This document shows, piece by piece, positions 33,725 through 42,083 of a stretch of DNA of 64,000 nt. The notes beneath the pieces are model-generated. The model was not told the DNA's origin. It saw nothing but the letters and a program-made list of their open reading frames with translations, and did no database searches. The first letter of the stretch is position 1. Every line of letters begins with the position of its first letter. A program made the position numbers and the translations under genes. Origin of the DNA: SpSt-1165 sp964391725 (lineage in GTDB: Bacteria; Chloroflexota; Anaerolineae; Anaerolineales; Anaerolineaceae); contig CAYMNB010000010.1 of NCBI GenBank assembly GCA_964391725.1, positions 6,930 through 70,929 on the forward strand, written 5' to 3'.

Positions 33725-34676
33725 TGTGATCCAGCTTCCCGATGATTCCAGCCATTTCAGCCATGGTCACAGATTGCATTTGGCCTGCTTCTTTGAGACG
33801 ATTCACGGTCTGAAAGATATGTTCGAGTTTGGAAAGATCATCTTCGCTGCGAAACTCCCACGGATGCGCCCACAAATGAAACATGTGCTTACGATCTGCT
33901 GCGTGCTTGATTCCCCTGGTGATTCTGCGCAACCGCAACGTTGAAAGGTGCAACCTGTCTAGCATGGTATCCACCCCGCGGTTAAAGCCAAACAGGTGCT
34001 GAGAAGAAGAGAGGCGCAGTAAGTCATCATCTACAATCTCAGCTAATGGATACGTAGGTGCAGTGGTAAAGCCAATGATATGGTCCAAAGTTTTCACATA
34101 CCGCCCAAAGTAACGGTTCCTGACCAACAAAGGCTCCACAACGTCAGCACGGTAATTGGTAAAACCATGTTGAGACAACAGTGACAGATGACCGACTCGA
34201 TCACGGGGAAAAACAATTGATACAGCATCAATTCCAAATCGCTGCGCAAGGCGCTTCCACTCTGAAATCTCATGCCCTGCCGCTGAAGCACTGAGTGTAT
34301 CATATGGTTCATGGGTATGACCATGAAAAGCAATTTCCTGTTTTACCGTCGATTGCTGGATTAATCGCACCACATCATCACCATACCAGAGAGGATGGTC
34401 AGTGCCGTAAGCTTCATTATAACTGGCATAATTGCCCTGCCAGTGAGAAATTGGGCAATCAGGGCAATATTCACAATGATTGAAAAATAAATGCCCGACA
34501 ACCGCCCAGGTGGCATGAATACCATATTGTTCACACAAAGCAAGCACCCGGGCGATGCGTCTTCGCTCCTCGAGGCCATCTCTTGAAAACAAGCGATGGC
34601 GGGCTGCGTCATCATCAAAATACCCTGTGCCCAATTCTGTATCAAGGGAAAAAAGGAAATATCCCGAATTACTCAT
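33714..34676 (-). CDS. Polysaccharide deacetylase-like protein (NodB fold)
   Basis: This 320-residue protein resembles polysaccharide deacetylases that remove acetyl groups from surface glycans. Motif 1 is SLDTELGTGYFD (the usual TFDD aspartate region). Motif 2 is FHGHTHEPYD, giving the two metal-binding His. A catalytic pair in the later motifs is less obvious: FPRDRVGHL and the WAHPWEF end block. An HCEYCPDCPISHW cluster of Cys/His near residue 70 is unusual. The start at 34676 overlaps the upstream gene's stop (ATGAGTAA), which supports it over an upstream start. No signal peptide is seen, so it may act on a lipid-linked precursor inside. Confidence 0.78.
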   Translation of the reverse strand: MSNSGYFLFSLDTELGTGYFDDDAARHRLFSRDGLEERRRIARVLALCEQYGIHATWAVVGHLFFNHCEYCPDCPISHWQGNYASYNEAYGTDHPLWYGDDVVRLIQQSTVKQEIAFHGHTHEPYDTLSASAAGHEISEWKRLAQRFGIDAVSIVFPRDRVGHLSLLSQHGFTNYRADVVEPLLVRNRYFGRYVKTLDHIIGFTTAPTYPLAEIVDDDLLRLSSSQHLFGFNRGVDTMLDRLHLSTLRLRRITRGIKHAADRKHMFHLWAHPWEFRSEDDLSKLEHIFQTVNRLKEAGQMQSVTMAEMAGIIGKLDHNGN

Positions 34677-35880
34677 CGCTACCGCCATTAACAGTCGGCA
34701 AATGTCGGAGAAGCCCTGCGGAGATTTGCTCTGCTGAATGCCGCCAGGTCCATTGGTCAATATTTTCTGTAGTCGATTTGGCAATTACTGCCAGATGCTC
34801 TTTTTTCTTTTGAATATTTGTTAACGCCTGTTCTAATGCAGCACTGTCTGCGCCATACGCCCAAAAAACATAAGAGGCCTCTTCTGGCATAACATCAGTA
34901 TGACAGCGGATATGGGTCGCCATTACTGGCATGCCAGCCGCCAGGTACTCAAATAATTTCAAAGGGCTGCTGACGCGAAATTTTTCCTCATCTGGGAATG
35001 GTAATATACCCACATGGGCTTTCGCCAGCCAGGCTGGTATTTCTGTTGAAGGCACTGATCCGTGAAATTGGATAGAATCGGGGTGTTGTTCAGCATAGTC
35101 ACGCAAACGCACTTCATCATTGCCCTCACCCACCAGAACCAGCTTAAAACATTGCTGTTGCTCATTTGCCCCAACAACCGCCTCGCTCATAGTGAGTAAG
35201 TTCCGCTCAACATGCATACAACCAATGTAAATCAAAATGATCGGCTCCGCTTCCTGCGGAAATTGCCGAATGTCCGCACAGTCAACAAATAATTCAGGGA
35301 CCACCCCGGATGACCAGGTAGCCCATAATTTCTCTTCAGGAATACCTAACACCTCGGCCATGGCGGGTGTGATCACCATTCTGCCGTCAAACCATTCTGC
35401 GCCATGATGTGAACAGAATGTTACATACTTCCTGCGCAGTTTGGTCCGCAGCGCAAGATTCTCTTCTGGCTCCATGGGCAGAGTCCGCGTATCCATCACA
35501 AACGAAAAATCTCGTTTCCATAGAAATCGATTCAACCATTGAAACAGCAGCATCCATCCGGCAGACATTTCATGGAACAACACAATGGCGGAGGTTTTCT
35601 TATTCGCAAGCATCCACCGCCAACTCTTCCAGTGATACAGCATCTGTTGGATAAAAAAAATGTTGGGCTTGGCAAAGAAACGCACCTTCACCCCGCGAAC
35701 CTCGCGCTCTCCCTTCTGCAGATTCGAAGAAAGTAAATGGACCTCCCATCCCATCTCCCGCAAATGCCTGGTCGTTTCCAGCCACGTGCCGGCATGCAAA
35801 GATTGCGATAAGTCGTTATCTGCAATCCAATAAATCACTGGCTTAGTATGCTCAGATGTCTCACGCTGACTTTTCATCAT
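34669..35880 (-). CDS. GT4 family glycosyltransferase
   Basis: This 403-residue GT-B enzyme begins PVIYWIADNDLSQSLHAGTWLETTRHLREMGWEVHLL. The donor half shows PIILIYIGCMHVERNL, FKLVLVGEGNDEVRLRDYA and the motif RVSSPLKLFEYLAAGMPVMAT with the E-x-x-A-A-G block. A long basic/aromatic stretch in the first half (about 70-110) is likely membrane-associated. Its start overlaps the stop of the flippase-glycosyltransferase fusion by four bases (ATGA), and its end overlaps the deacetylase start. The role is a sugar transfer in the same polymer; specificity unknown. Confidence 0.85.
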   Translation of the reverse strand: MMKSQRETSEHTKPVIYWIADNDLSQSLHAGTWLETTRHLREMGWEVHLLSSNLQKGEREVRGVKVRFFAKPNIFFIQQMLYHWKSWRWMLANKKTSAIVLFHEMSAGWMLLFQWLNRFLWKRDFSFVMDTRTLPMEPEENLALRTKLRRKYVTFCSHHGAEWFDGRMVITPAMAEVLGIPEEKLWATWSSGVVPELFVDCADIRQFPQEAEPIILIYIGCMHVERNLLTMSEAVVGANEQQQCFKLVLVGEGNDEVRLRDYAEQHPDSIQFHGSVPSTEIPAWLAKAHVGILPFPDEEKFRVSSPLKLFEYLAAGMPVMATHIRCHTDVMPEEASYVFWAYGADSAALEQALTNIQKKKEHLAVIAKSTTENIDQWTWRHSAEQISAGLLRHLPTVNGGSDE

Positions 35881-38609
35881 TCACTGACCAACGCCAGATA
35901 TTCCCGTTCTAACGCTTCCATGATGGGCGTCCAATCATATTGTTCAACCACTCGCTGCCTGCCTTGGCTTTCCATTTTCTGCCGAAATGCAGGATCGGTG
36001 ATCAAAATTTCTATCGCCTCACAAAATGTTTCTGGTGTATCTGCCAAAAAGAAATGTTCACCAGCAGTCAGATCCAAACCTTCGGCACCAATGGTGGTTG
36101 ACACGACTGGCCTGCCCAAAGCCAACGCCTCTAATATTTTCAAACGTGTTCCTCCCCCGGCAAATAGGGGCACAACCACCACCTGGGCATTCTCATAGTA
36201 TGGCTTCACATCGGGCACCCGGCCGGTAACATGGACCTTCTCACTTTTAAGCGCCAATACTTCATCGCGCGGGTTAATGCCAACGATCCAGAAAACATAG
36301 TTTGGCAATGTTTGATCCAACAGCGGCATCACCTTGTTCACAAAATAGGTGACAGCATCAATGTTTGGCCGGTAATCCATGTTACCAACAAATAACAAAT
36401 GATACATCAGCCGGCTGGCGTTTTCTTCCAGCCTGTCAAACTCTTCCGTATCCACCCCGTTTGACACTACGATGGCATGAATGTCTGGGTTCATTTCACG
36501 TAACAATTCCTGGTCATTTTCTGACATTGTCACACACAAATCAAACCGCCCGGCCATTTCAGGTTCCCATTTCCTCATCATACGGCTGTGGACCTTGAGC
36601 CTTAATCTTCTTTTGGCTGAAGTTTCCAATTGAGCAATGCGTTCAAATTTGCGAAAATTGATGTCGTGAAAAGTCAAAACTGTCTTGACATTTGCTTCAC
36701 GCGGAACCGCGTTGACATACATCGCCATGGCAGGATCTTCAATTTGAAGTAAGTCAATATCATTTTTCTGGAAAAGACTTACCAAATCATCCATCAATGC
36801 TTTGTTGTTATAAAACCGTAATTCGGGCGGTATCCCTTTTAGCCAATGAGAGAGAGCCTCAAAGGGGCGTGACAACGCCCTGGAGGCTGGCTGCACATAG
36901 TACCGCAGCGAATTAACATACGGCGCAAGCCCCTGGAGTTCTTCCTCAGTCGGTATAGTATCAACCAACAACCGCAAATGCAAATGATGCCTTGCGCCAA
37001 GGCGCTTGATCAAATTGTAATTGCGAATGCGATGACCTGAATTTGGCGGGTAGGGAAAAACCCCTGCCACATAAACGATTTCCATGCACCCCTCCGAATT
37101 TGCCCTGGTTGTTGCCTCTTGCCCAGTAGATTCTTGTGTGTGTTTATTTCGGTTTGAAAATATTCTATATTGATGCAGCACTTGCCCGATGTCATTGGCA
37201 GAAATGGAACCAGTGAGAAAGCACAGGAGAAGGTAACCAACAATCAAACCTGCCCGCATATACCAGCGTTGAGCATCTAGCAAAAAGGAAAAAGATAATA
37301 TCAGTATACCCAAAAGTAAGGGAATTATGTAGTTATTCATGCGTGCCTTCACCTGTTTTCTTCGCAGGAAAAACACATTGATCGGGTTGACTGTTAATAA
37401 ACCCGCGATATTAGCAGATGCCACCCCAAATATTCCTATGATTGGGATCAGTGTAAAGTATCCTAAAAAGTTCACTGCAGTGTGAACGACATTTATCAAG
37501 GGCGGTTTGCTAGATTCTCCCACCGCTACCAGCGAATAGCCAAGGGTGTAATCAATCACATTAAATAACAGGATAATCATCAGGAAACCAAATAGGGGAA
37601 TACTCTGCTCATAGGTTTCTGTAAATAACAAAAGGATAATTTCTTCACCAAAGAGGAAAGCTACCAAAACCCCGAATACACCGGCAACAGAGATCAGCCG
37701 AAGTGAATGATTCAGGACTTTGGAAGCGCCTGCATGGTCCTTCTGTGAAAAAAGATCCGAGAGATAAGGAAAATATACTTTGCGAAAAGCATCATACAAA
37801 GATTCCAGGCTTTCAGGGATTTTCCGGGCAATTTCATAAACAGCAATCTCTGCCGGTCCGAGAAAACCGCCGATGATAAAGGTATCAGCGCGCATAAAAA
37901 CGAACGATAGAATGTAGTTCAGAAACAAAGGGAATGAAAATTTCAGAATTGCCCACAGGAGCTGCAGGTTGATCCGAAATCTCACCTTGATTTTGGTCAT
38001 CGAAACAGCCAAAAGAATTGAAATGATCAATCCCCCCAGCCTGGCCCAGATGCGCCCAACCAATCCCAGGTCCTGCCAGCCAACCAGCACGATGATCAGC
38101 ACCAGACTCACAATGGACAACACCACCGTGCTGATACCTATCCATTTAAAATCAAAAACACCACCGAATACAGAGTCAATCAGCCGGAAAATGCTTTCAA
38201 AAAATACCAAAAAGGGAATATACGTAATAATACTGGTATAAACGGTTTGTCCAAACAACCCGAACAAGGTGTCTTGCAGCAACAAAGCGGCACCGCTGAA
38301 CAACAAAATCATGAGCAAACGAAAGGTAACAATGGTGTTAATAATTTCCTGTTGTTTAAGAGGGTCTTTGTTGTCCGCGAGAAACTTCGTCAACGAAAGT
38401 TCAACCCCCAGACTACTGATTCCCACGATGAAGCCTGCAATCAATTGGAGAATGACAAATGCGCCCAATTCATCTTTTGTCAGCCAACGGCTGGTCAGGA
38501 TAAATCCGACCAGCCCGAACACGGTCATGGTAACCGAACCCACACCTGTTGAAAAGATGCCGTTTAATATCCCGGCAAGCACAGGTTTTTTGGTGAGATC
38601 AGCTGACAT
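35877..38609 (-). CDS. Wzx-type flippase fused in frame to a GT4 glycosyltransferase
   Basis: This is one open frame of 910 residues. Residues 1-480 form a MATE/Wzx-like polysaccharide flippase with about 12-14 membrane helices (FSTGVGSVTMTVFGLVGFILTSRWL start; RADTFIIGGFLGPAEIAVYEIARKIPE is family-typical). A polar linker (about 480-507) leads to a GT-B glycosyltransferase (509-910) starting MEIVYVAGVFPYPPNSGHRIRNYNL, with GGGTRLKILEALALGRPVVSTTIGAEGL as donor motif. A strong ribosome site GGAGGGG lies just before the internal ATG at 37085, so a 402-residue stand-alone glycosyltransferase may also be made. It follows the sugar-phosphate transferase gene by 1 bp. A sequencing error cannot be excluded. 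Confidence 0.85.
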   Translation of the reverse strand: MSADLTKKPVLAGILNGIFSTGVGSVTMTVFGLVGFILTSRWLTKDELGAFVILQLIAGFIVGISSLGVELSLTKFLADNKDPLKQQEIINTIVTFRLLMILLFSGAALLLQDTLFGLFGQTVYTSIITYIPFLVFFESIFRLIDSVFGGVFDFKWIGISTVVLSIVSLVLIIVLVGWQDLGLVGRIWARLGGLIISILLAVSMTKIKVRFRINLQLLWAILKFSFPLFLNYILSFVFMRADTFIIGGFLGPAEIAVYEIARKIPESLESLYDAFRKVYFPYLSDLFSQKDHAGASKVLNHSLRLISVAGVFGVLVAFLFGEEIILLLFTETYEQSIPLFGFLMIILLFNVIDYTLGYSLVAVGESSKPPLINVVHTAVNFLGYFTLIPIIGIFGVASANIAGLLTVNPINVFFLRRKQVKARMNNYIIPLLLGILILSFSFLLDAQRWYMRAGLIVGYLLLCFLTGSISANDIGQVLHQYRIFSNRNKHTQESTGQEATTRANSEGCMEIVYVAGVFPYPPNSGHRIRNYNLIKRLGARHHLHLRLLVDTIPTEEELQGLAPYVNSLRYYVQPASRALSRPFEALSHWLKGIPPELRFYNNKALMDDLVSLFQKNDIDLLQIEDPAMAMYVNAVPREANVKTVLTFHDINFRKFERIAQLETSAKRRLRLKVHSRMMRKWEPEMAGRFDLCVTMSENDQELLREMNPDIHAIVVSNGVDTEEFDRLEENASRLMYHLLFVGNMDYRPNIDAVTYFVNKVMPLLDQTLPNYVFWIVGINPRDEVLALKSEKVHVTGRVPDVKPYYENAQVVVVPLFAGGGTRLKILEALALGRPVVSTTIGAEGLDLTAGEHFFLADTPETFCEAIEILITDPAFRQKMESQGRQRVVEQYDWTPIMEALEREYLALVSE
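37085..37095 (-). promoter_or_regulatory. Internal ribosome site and ATG for the glycosyltransferase part
   Basis: Within the fused flippase-glycosyltransferase frame, the minus strand reads GGAGGGG (37095-37089), 3 bases, then ATG (ending 37083). This would start translation at the exact first residue of a normal GT4 protein (residue 509 of the fusion). Confidence 0.6.
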
Positions 38610-38610
38610 C

Positions 38611-39312
38611 CTATTTAGCCCCAGATTTGGTGATGATTGCGGGAATGGTCAAAACCAAAATTTTCAGATTCATCGCTAACGATTGATTGCGAATATACCT
38701 TATATCCAGGCGCAATTGTTCCTCAAAACTCGATTTCCCTCGCCTGACTACCTGCCAGAGCCCGGTGATGCCGGGCAAGGCATCCATTCGTTCGCTCTGC
38801 CACAGATTATATAGATCAGCCTCATATACCGGCACTGGACGGGGGCCTATGATACTCATCTCGCCTCTCAAGACATTGATCAGTTGCGGTAATTCATCAA
38901 TACTGGTTCGCCGGATAATCTTCCCTATTTTGGTAATGCGCGGGTCATCGACAATTTTACTGCCATTTTCGAGGTCCAAAGTTCCATTGGCATAAGCTTC
39001 AATGTGTGTCGCATGAAAGCCATCATCCGCATCTTCCACCATCGAGCGGAATTTGTACATATGAAAAACTTTGCCGTAACGCCCCACACGTTTTTGAGTA
39101 AAGATAGCCTTGCCTGGGCTGTCAATTCTTATCAGGATGGCGGTTATCAAGAGAATTGGACTCAATATAAACAAGGCGGTAATGGCAATCAAAAGATCTA
39201 TGACCCGTTTCGACCAATGTGAATCATAAACCTTCGCATTGGCAATTTGTTCAGGGCCAACGCGTGAAGACAACTTATCCATGTCCAGCCACGTAGAAAT
39301 CCAACCAACCAT
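38611..39312 (-). CDS. Initiating sugar-phosphate transferase (polyprenyl-phosphate sugar phosphotransferase)
   Basis: This 233-residue membrane enzyme transfers the first sugar phosphate to undecaprenyl phosphate. It is the short form: one hydrophobic hairpin (about residues 35-62), then the catalytic domain. Signatures are FTQKRVGRYGKVFHMYKFRSM, RRTSIDELPQLINVLRGEMSIIGPRPVP and LPGITGLWQV, all highly conserved in the bacterial sugar transferase family (PF02397). AGAGGTGAG lies upstream of the start. It is the first gene of the minus-strand operon of flippase and glycosyltransferases. The sugar is not determined; galactose- and N-acetylhexosamine-type enzymes share these motifs. Confidence 0.92.
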   Translation of the reverse strand: MVGWISTWLDMDKLSSRVGPEQIANAKVYDSHWSKRVIDLLIAITALFILSPILLITAILIRIDSPGKAIFTQKRVGRYGKVFHMYKFRSMVEDADDGFHATHIEAYANGTLDLENGSKIVDDPRITKIGKIIRRTSIDELPQLINVLRGEMSIIGPRPVPVYEADLYNLWQSERMDALPGITGLWQVVRRGKSSFEEQLRLDIRYIRNQSLAMNLKILVLTIPAIITKSGAK

Positions 39313-39329
39313 TAATGGCTCACCTCTTT

Positions 39330-39359
39330 AAAAACAATAATAGCACTGAAGCGCTATTA
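39330..39359 (-). terminator. Terminator after the lyase-like gene
   Basis: An 11-bp perfect stem (39330-39340 with 39349-39359), read on the minus strand as ACAATAATAGC / GCTATTATTGT and followed by a T-run (TTTTT). It separates the lyase-like gene from the sugar transferase operon. Confidence 0.8.
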
Positions 39360-39406
39360 TTGTAACATGTAGTATTAAAAATTGTTTATAGCAGAGGTCA
39401 GTGTTC

Positions 39407-40753
39407 TCAATGTCCGACAGGCGAATGTGCGATGATAATATCATCCAGATAAATTGATGACGGATTAGGTTGAATGTCATCTGAATAATGATTCACGCTC
39501 CAATGCAAGGAGCCATCAGAAAGCACAGTCGGGTATCCACTGACGTCGAACATTTTCACACCATCCTGCCACACAATCACACGGCCGTCAACCTTATCGC
39601 GGTCATAATACGTTTCGATATGCACCCATCTACCGGTGGGCAGCCTCACGCTTTGATCCCAGCAAACCTTATCGGATTCCTTATCGGGTAAATAACACAG
39701 TCCTAAAGTCTGCTTGCTGCCCGCACCAAGATTAAAGACGGGGCGGCTGTAGTCGGAGTTACCATTGTAGGTCGACTTCCATTGCATGATATTCCACCAA
39801 TGCTGAACAACAGTGTTAGCGGGGATATAATACCAGGCAGAATAATAAGCTGCGTCTGGCAGTGTGTTCCAATAAAACAGATACGCTGCTTGTGACGTCT
39901 TGCTGGATGTATCGATGGTGAATTTCACCGCATAGTCACCACTACGGACAATGCTGGTCTGCACTTCATACTTCGGTGTCGTACCCTGTTGAATCCAATC
40001 GCCATGTCCTGAATATTCTGAAATGTTACCGGTTTCAAAACCGGCGCTCCAAAAGATATCTTGGACGGGTTGTTCTGTTGGCGTGTTGGTCTTGGTCGGT
40101 ACAGGTGTGTGGGTATTGATTAGAACCGGGGTGCTTGTCATAGTCGCCACAGCTGTATTTGTTAAGGTTGGCACCGGGGTGTTTGTTTTGGTTGGTACAG
40201 GCGTATTGGTCTTGGTTGGTCTGCGATTTGAGTCCTTAACTACCCGGTCTTCACGAAAACGATGATCACCAACGATGGATCCTTCTGCCGAAGATATGGA
40301 ATCGATCGTAGAGGAGGAGCCAGCGAAGGCGCTGCCAGAGTCAACCAAAGCCAAGGTGGGTGTTGCTTTCCCGCCTTCATACCCATGAGTCATTTGGCTT
40401 ATTACAACAGGATATATCTCAAGCCCACGAGACGGCGTTGCCGGTTCAAATTCTAAAGCAGAGGAACTTGCGTTGGTTTCATTTTTGACCTCGTGGCCGC
40501 TCTCTGGTCCACCAACAGGGCGCAGAATGGTTTCGTCCGCCACATCGTCTGCGACATAAGTCGAGACCTCATACAGGCCCATGGCATTTCCGTTCTGCTG
40601 CACCCACTGTGTCTGTGTACGCTCAATCTCAGCACGAACCGAATAAACAGAGCCATCACTGGCAGATGATAGTAATGAAAAGACCAAAATGAATAGTCCT
40701 GCCACCAGACCGATTGCCGAAATTACGTAATGATACAAAGAGATTTTTCTCAT
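39407..40753 (-). CDS. Membrane-anchored, Thr-Pro-linked concanavalin-fold (polysaccharide-lyase-like) protein
   Basis: This 448-residue protein has an N-terminal membrane anchor (about 8-30), a low-complexity region, a Thr-Pro linker of 8-residue PTKTNTPV-type repeats (about 176-225), and a C-terminal beta-sandwich (about 230-448). The latter has DIFWSAGFETGNISEYSGHG, GRWVHIETYYDRDKVDGRV and IYLDDIIIAHS, as in heparin-lyase-I-like (PL-type) or other ConA-like domains. In exopolysaccharide loci such proteins may trim or bind the polymer. The start at ATG 40753 was chosen with AGGTG close upstream; a GTG 12 bases earlier is possible. Catalytic residues cannot be assigned by eye. Confidence 0.75.
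   Translation of the reverse strand: MRKISLYHYVISAIGLVAGLFILVFSLLSSASDGSVYSVRAEIERTQTQWVQQNGNAMGLYEVSTYVADDVADETILRPVGGPESGHEVKNETNASSSALEFEPATPSRGLEIYPVVISQMTHGYEGGKATPTLALVDSGSAFAGSSSTIDSISSAEGSIVGDHRFREDRVVKDSNRRPTKTNTPVPTKTNTPVPTLTNTAVATMTSTPVLINTHTPVPTKTNTPTEQPVQDIFWSAGFETGNISEYSGHGDWIQQGTTPKYEVQTSIVRSGDYAVKFTIDTSSKTSQAAYLFYWNTLPDAAYYSAWYYIPANTVVQHWWNIMQWKSTYNGNSDYSRPVFNLGAGSKQTLGLCYLPDKESDKVCWDQSVRLPTGRWVHIETYYDRDKVDGRVIVWQDGVKMFDVSGYPTVLSDGSLHWSVNHYSDDIQPNPSSIYLDDIIIAHSPVGH
40081..40222 (-). repeat. Imperfect 24-bp tandem repeats coding a Thr-Pro linker
   Basis: About six diverged copies of an 8-codon unit (PTKTNTPV and variants such as PTLTNTAV, ATMTSTPV) in the lyase-like gene. The linker probably spaces the anchor from the sugar-binding domain. 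Confidence 0.75.
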
Positions 40754-40870
40754 AGCACCTAACACTCCCGAAGTGAAGATTATGAAATCCTGATAATTTC
40801 ACCTCGATTGTAAAGTGCAAAATATCAATACAAATTGACAGCTTTGTTATGCTAACTTAAGCCAGTCGTT

Positions 40871-40884
40871 AATGTTGAAACATT
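40871..40884. promoter_or_regulatory. Candidate operator in the divergent region 40754-40980
   Basis: AATGTTGAAACATT is a perfect inverted repeat (6-bp arms, 2-bp centre), with another AATGTT half-site at 40895-40900 and a TATAAT at 40907. The 227-bp region separates the two divergent halves of the polysaccharide locus and is otherwise AT-rich, without an ORF I trust. Confidence 0.35.
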
Positions 40885-40980
40885 ATTAATAATTAATGTT
40901 ACAATCTATAATATTAGCCCAAACTAACTCCATTGGGGAATTTATTGATTTATCGTTAAGAATTGTAGGGAGAACAACCC

Positions 40981-42027
40981 ATGTTTATTCAGCAACAAAT
41001 CAATCTCGCCGTCATCGGCTGCGGATATTGGGGCAAAAATTACATACGTTTACTCAGTCAGATGGCAGATGTCAATCTCGTCGCCATTTGTGACCGAGAC
41101 AAAGAGCAGCTTCGAAGAAATAAGACCAGGATTCTCAGCAGCCAGAGCGGCCCTCGTTTACAACTTTTTACAGATTACCAGAAATTATTTGAACTCAGTG
41201 ACCTGGATGGGGTCATCATCGCAACCAATCCAGATACACATTATGACATCGCACTTGATGCTCTGAACGCAGGCAAACATGTGTTTCTTGAAAAACCCAT
41301 GACCTTAAAAGCGGAAACAGCCAAAGAGCTGATCGATTTGGCAAAAGCGAATCATTTAACGCTGATGGTTGGTCACATATTTTTATACAATGAGGCTGTC
41401 CTGTCGATAAAAAATTCCATTGACAAAGAAGAACTTGGCTCCATTTACTATCTGTACTCAAAACGTACCAATCTGGGCCCGATACGCTCCGATGTCAATG
41501 TCATGTGGGATCTCGCACCCCATGATGTTTCCATCTTCAATTTCTTCCTCAACGAAGAACCAGCCTGGGTCAGCGCCACCGCTACCAGTTTTTTACGTGA
41601 CAACACAGAGGATGTTGGCTTTATCACCCTCGGCTATCCATCCGGCATTCTCGGCCACATCCATGTCAGCTGGGCCGATCCGCACAAAGAGCGCGAAGTG
41701 GTCGTTGTTGGTTCCAAACAGCGGGTGGTTTTTGATGACATTTCGAACAGCGAAAAAGTAAGAATTTTTGAAAAAGGTGTTGAAACCTCACGAAAGGTTT
41801 ATGAAGACTATGGCGAATTTCAACTCAGCATCCGCGATGGCCAAATCATCAGCCCTGCGATCAAACCAATTGAACCATTGCGCTCTGAGGTAGAACATTT
41901 TCTTCATTGTATCAATTACAGTGTAGCCCCCCGATCGGATGGCGAGAACGGCCTGTCTATTGTCAAAGTGATGGAAGCGGTAGATCAATCTATCGCAAAC
42001 AAAGGAGCCCCAGTATTTCTTAAATAA
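40981..42027 (+). CDS. Gfo/Idh/MocA oxidoreductase (WbpB/WlbA-like)
   Basis: This 348-residue NAD(P)-dependent dehydrogenase opens with LAVIGCGYWGKNYIRLL (Rossmann GxGxxG) and has the family motif VFLEKPMTL (EKP, catalytic Lys). VMWDLAPHDVSIFNFFL is a block seen in nucleotide-sugar oxidases of this family. WbpB/WlbA oxidises the 3-OH of UDP-N-acetylglucosaminuronate. The adjacent DegT aminotransferase then aminates C3 and the WbpD-like acetyltransferase (30878) acetylates it. That pathway role is inferred from co-occurrence. GGGAG precedes the ATG. Confidence 0.86.
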   Translation: MFIQQQINLAVIGCGYWGKNYIRLLSQMADVNLVAICDRDKEQLRRNKTRILSSQSGPRLQLFTDYQKLFELSDLDGVIIATNPDTHYDIALDALNAGKHVFLEKPMTLKAETAKELIDLAKANHLTLMVGHIFLYNEAVLSIKNSIDKEELGSIYYLYSKRTNLGPIRSDVNVMWDLAPHDVSIFNFFLNEEPAWVSATATSFLRDNTEDVGFITLGYPSGILGHIHVSWADPHKEREVVVVGSKQRVVFDDISNSEKVRIFEKGVETSRKVYEDYGEFQLSIRDGQIISPAIKPIEPLRSEVEHFLHCINYSVAPRSDGENGLSIVKVMEAVDQSIANKGAPVFLK

Positions 42028-42083
42028 TCTTCATAAATTTGATTATATTTGTTATTATTATCAATGACCAAGGACAAAAGACA

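Noticed and set aside
40081..40222. Regular 24-bp repeats considered as a CRISPR or minisatellite
   Set aside because: They are in frame in a secreted protein and code a Thr-Pro linker; there are no unique spacers.
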